Positions 4,675 through 5,626 of a DNA stretch of 5,626 nucleotides are shown in pieces (the first letter of the stretch is position 1; the number at the start of each line of letters is the position of its first letter). Under the pieces are notes generated by a model that did no database searches, was not told where the DNA came from, and was given only the letters and a program-made list of their open reading frames with translations. The stretch comes from a bacterium. Lineage in GTDB: Bacteria > UBP15 > UBA6099. The DNA is taken from contig JAKQBV010000172.1 of NCBI GenBank assembly GCA_029573925.1, positions 1-5,626 of the forward strand. Reading direction: 5' to 3'. A program made the translations under genes and the position numbers.

Positions 4675-5626
4675 ATGAAAAGACACGCAATCGCGATTAT
4701 CGCGCTGATTACGATAGCGCTAGCTTCTACAGCCTCGGCCGGATCGGGCGAGGCTATCCCTCAGAACCTCTCTTTCGACAACGCTCTGACGCTCGCGCTC
4801 AAAAATAACAAGTCGCTCGCCGTTCAAATGTTCGACCCGAAGATATCTCTGACGAGGGAAACGATTGAAAAAGCGGCTTTCGACCCGTCATTATCCGCGT
4901 CCGCAAGCGGCTCCAGAAACAAGCCAGCTTCCGGCTCCATCGACAACCGCTCGTCGGAATCCGTTGAACTGTCGAAGAAACTCCGCGCCGGAGCGGAGGT
5001 GACGATAGGCCTTTCGGCGGACGACGCCTCGTCCGGCAATTCCGCTAGGATGGGGATATCGATGTCGGCCCCGCTGTTGCAGAGCGCGGGAACGGACGTA
5101 ACCCTTGCCGGAGTCAGGCAGGCGGCGCTCAATACGGAATCATCGCGGCTTGAACTGAGGGCGTTCGTCGAGTCGCTCGTCGAACAGGTTTCAAACGCGT
5201 ACTGGGACATGGCTCTGGCGCAGCGCGAGATAAAAATTTACGAAGAATCGCTTGTGCTTGCCAAACAGCAATTGCTTGAGACAGAGACGATGGTGGATCT
5301 GGGGAGTCTGGCGGAGATAGAGATAGTGGCCGCGCGGGCCGAGACGGCGCTGCGGGAGCAGGCGCTTGTCAACGCGCGCTCCCGTCTCGAAACTCTCCGC
5401 GTCAAAATGCTCCGACTCATGAACGCCGACCCGGCGTCCGAAATCGGATTGTCCGCCTCGGACGAACTAGTCCCGCCGATTGAACCTGAGCAGGACATTC
5501 AGATGATAGTCGCCGCCGCGATGGACAACAGGCCGGACCTGCTGCGGGCGCGGCTAGCCGTCGCGCGAGGCGACATCGAAGTCGTCAAAACAAAAAACGG
5601 ATTGCTTCCATACCTTTCTTTCTTCG
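4675..5626 (+). CDS. TolC-family outer-membrane efflux protein (3' truncated, first 317 residues)
   Basis: This frame is open from ATG 4675 to the window end, so the C-terminal part is missing. It begins with a cleavable signal peptide (MKRHAIAIIALITIALASTASA, split here as residues 1-12 and 13-22 with an Ala-Ser-Ala site before Gly23) and no lipobox. The mature start has the TolC-family opening LSFDNALTLALKNNKSLAV (32-50). Short alternating strands at about 72-80, 96-113 and 125-135 would form the first beta-barrel hairpin. Residues about 143-255 form the long helices of the periplasmic tunnel, including NAYWDMALAQREI. The second structural repeat begins near 275 and contains the hallmark NRPDL (285-289) and then NGLLPYLSFF, before the second barrel strand. 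It forms the outer-membrane exit duct that the adaptor docks to. It follows the permease by ten bases. The family is certain; whether it serves only this exporter is not. Confidence 0.93.
   Translation, partial: MKRHAIAIIALITIALASTASAGSGEAIPQNLSFDNALTLALKNNKSLAVQMFDPKISLTRETIEKAAFDPSLSASASGSRNKPASGSIDNRSSESVELSKKLRAGAEVTIGLSADDASSGNSARMGISMSAPLLQSAGTDVTLAGVRQAALNTESSRLELRAFVESLVEQVSNAYWDMALAQREIKIYEESLVLAKQQLLETETMVDLGSLAEIEIVAARAETALREQALVNARSRLETLRVKMLRLMNADPASEIGLSASDELVPPIEPEQDIQMIVAAAMDNRPDLLRARLAVARGDIEVVKTKNGLLPYLSFF

Noticed and set aside
1..5626. CRISPR array, tRNA, rRNA, insertion sequence ends or phage genes
   Set aside because: No regularly spaced repeats, no cloverleaf or rRNA-like segments, and no transposase or integrase motifs were seen on either strand.

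Overview
This window looks like chromosome from a Gram-negative (two-membrane) bacterium with a GC-rich genome. All four genes that can be assigned firmly lie on the + strand. An outer-membrane TolC-family channel and a periplasmic adaptor only make sense in a diderm cell. The genes are GC-rich but still use ATA for isoleucine and AGG for arginine freely, which is unusual for proteobacteria and would fit lineages such as Synergistota. That taxonomic guess is weak inference.

Layout. Bases 1-629 are the 3' part of clpX, the AAA+ unfoldase of the ClpXP protease. Bases 630-1049 are a 420-base intergenic stretch, much more AT-rich than the genes around it, with no convincing gene. It holds an imperfect 11-bp inverted repeat (856-892), a perfect TATAAT box (963-968), a possible 17-codon Arg-rich leader ORF whose ATG (975) sits where transcription would be expected to begin, and a perfect 7-bp GC hairpin (1000-1016) flanked by GACGGA repeats. 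Then follow four tightly packed genes separated by 15, 24 and 10 bases: a MacA-type periplasmic adaptor (1050-2753), a stand-alone MacB/LolD-type ATPase (2769-3428), a MacB-type FtsX-fold permease (3453-4664) and a TolC-family outer-membrane factor (4675 to beyond the window end).

How they work together. The four genes encode a complete tripartite ABC exporter. The ATPase drives conformational change in the permease. The permease's periplasmic domain acts on the adaptor, which docks onto the TolC-type channel so that substrate leaves across the outer membrane. The substrate cannot be read from the sequence, and no regulator gene is visible. MacB, a single chain in E. coli, is here two genes.

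The system is of a known type. The two things most worth a second look are a low-complexity, charged, Gly/Pro-rich insertion of about 125 residues inside the adaptor's beta-barrel domain, and the structured leader region in front of the operon. I found no CRISPR array, tRNA, rRNA or insertion sequence.
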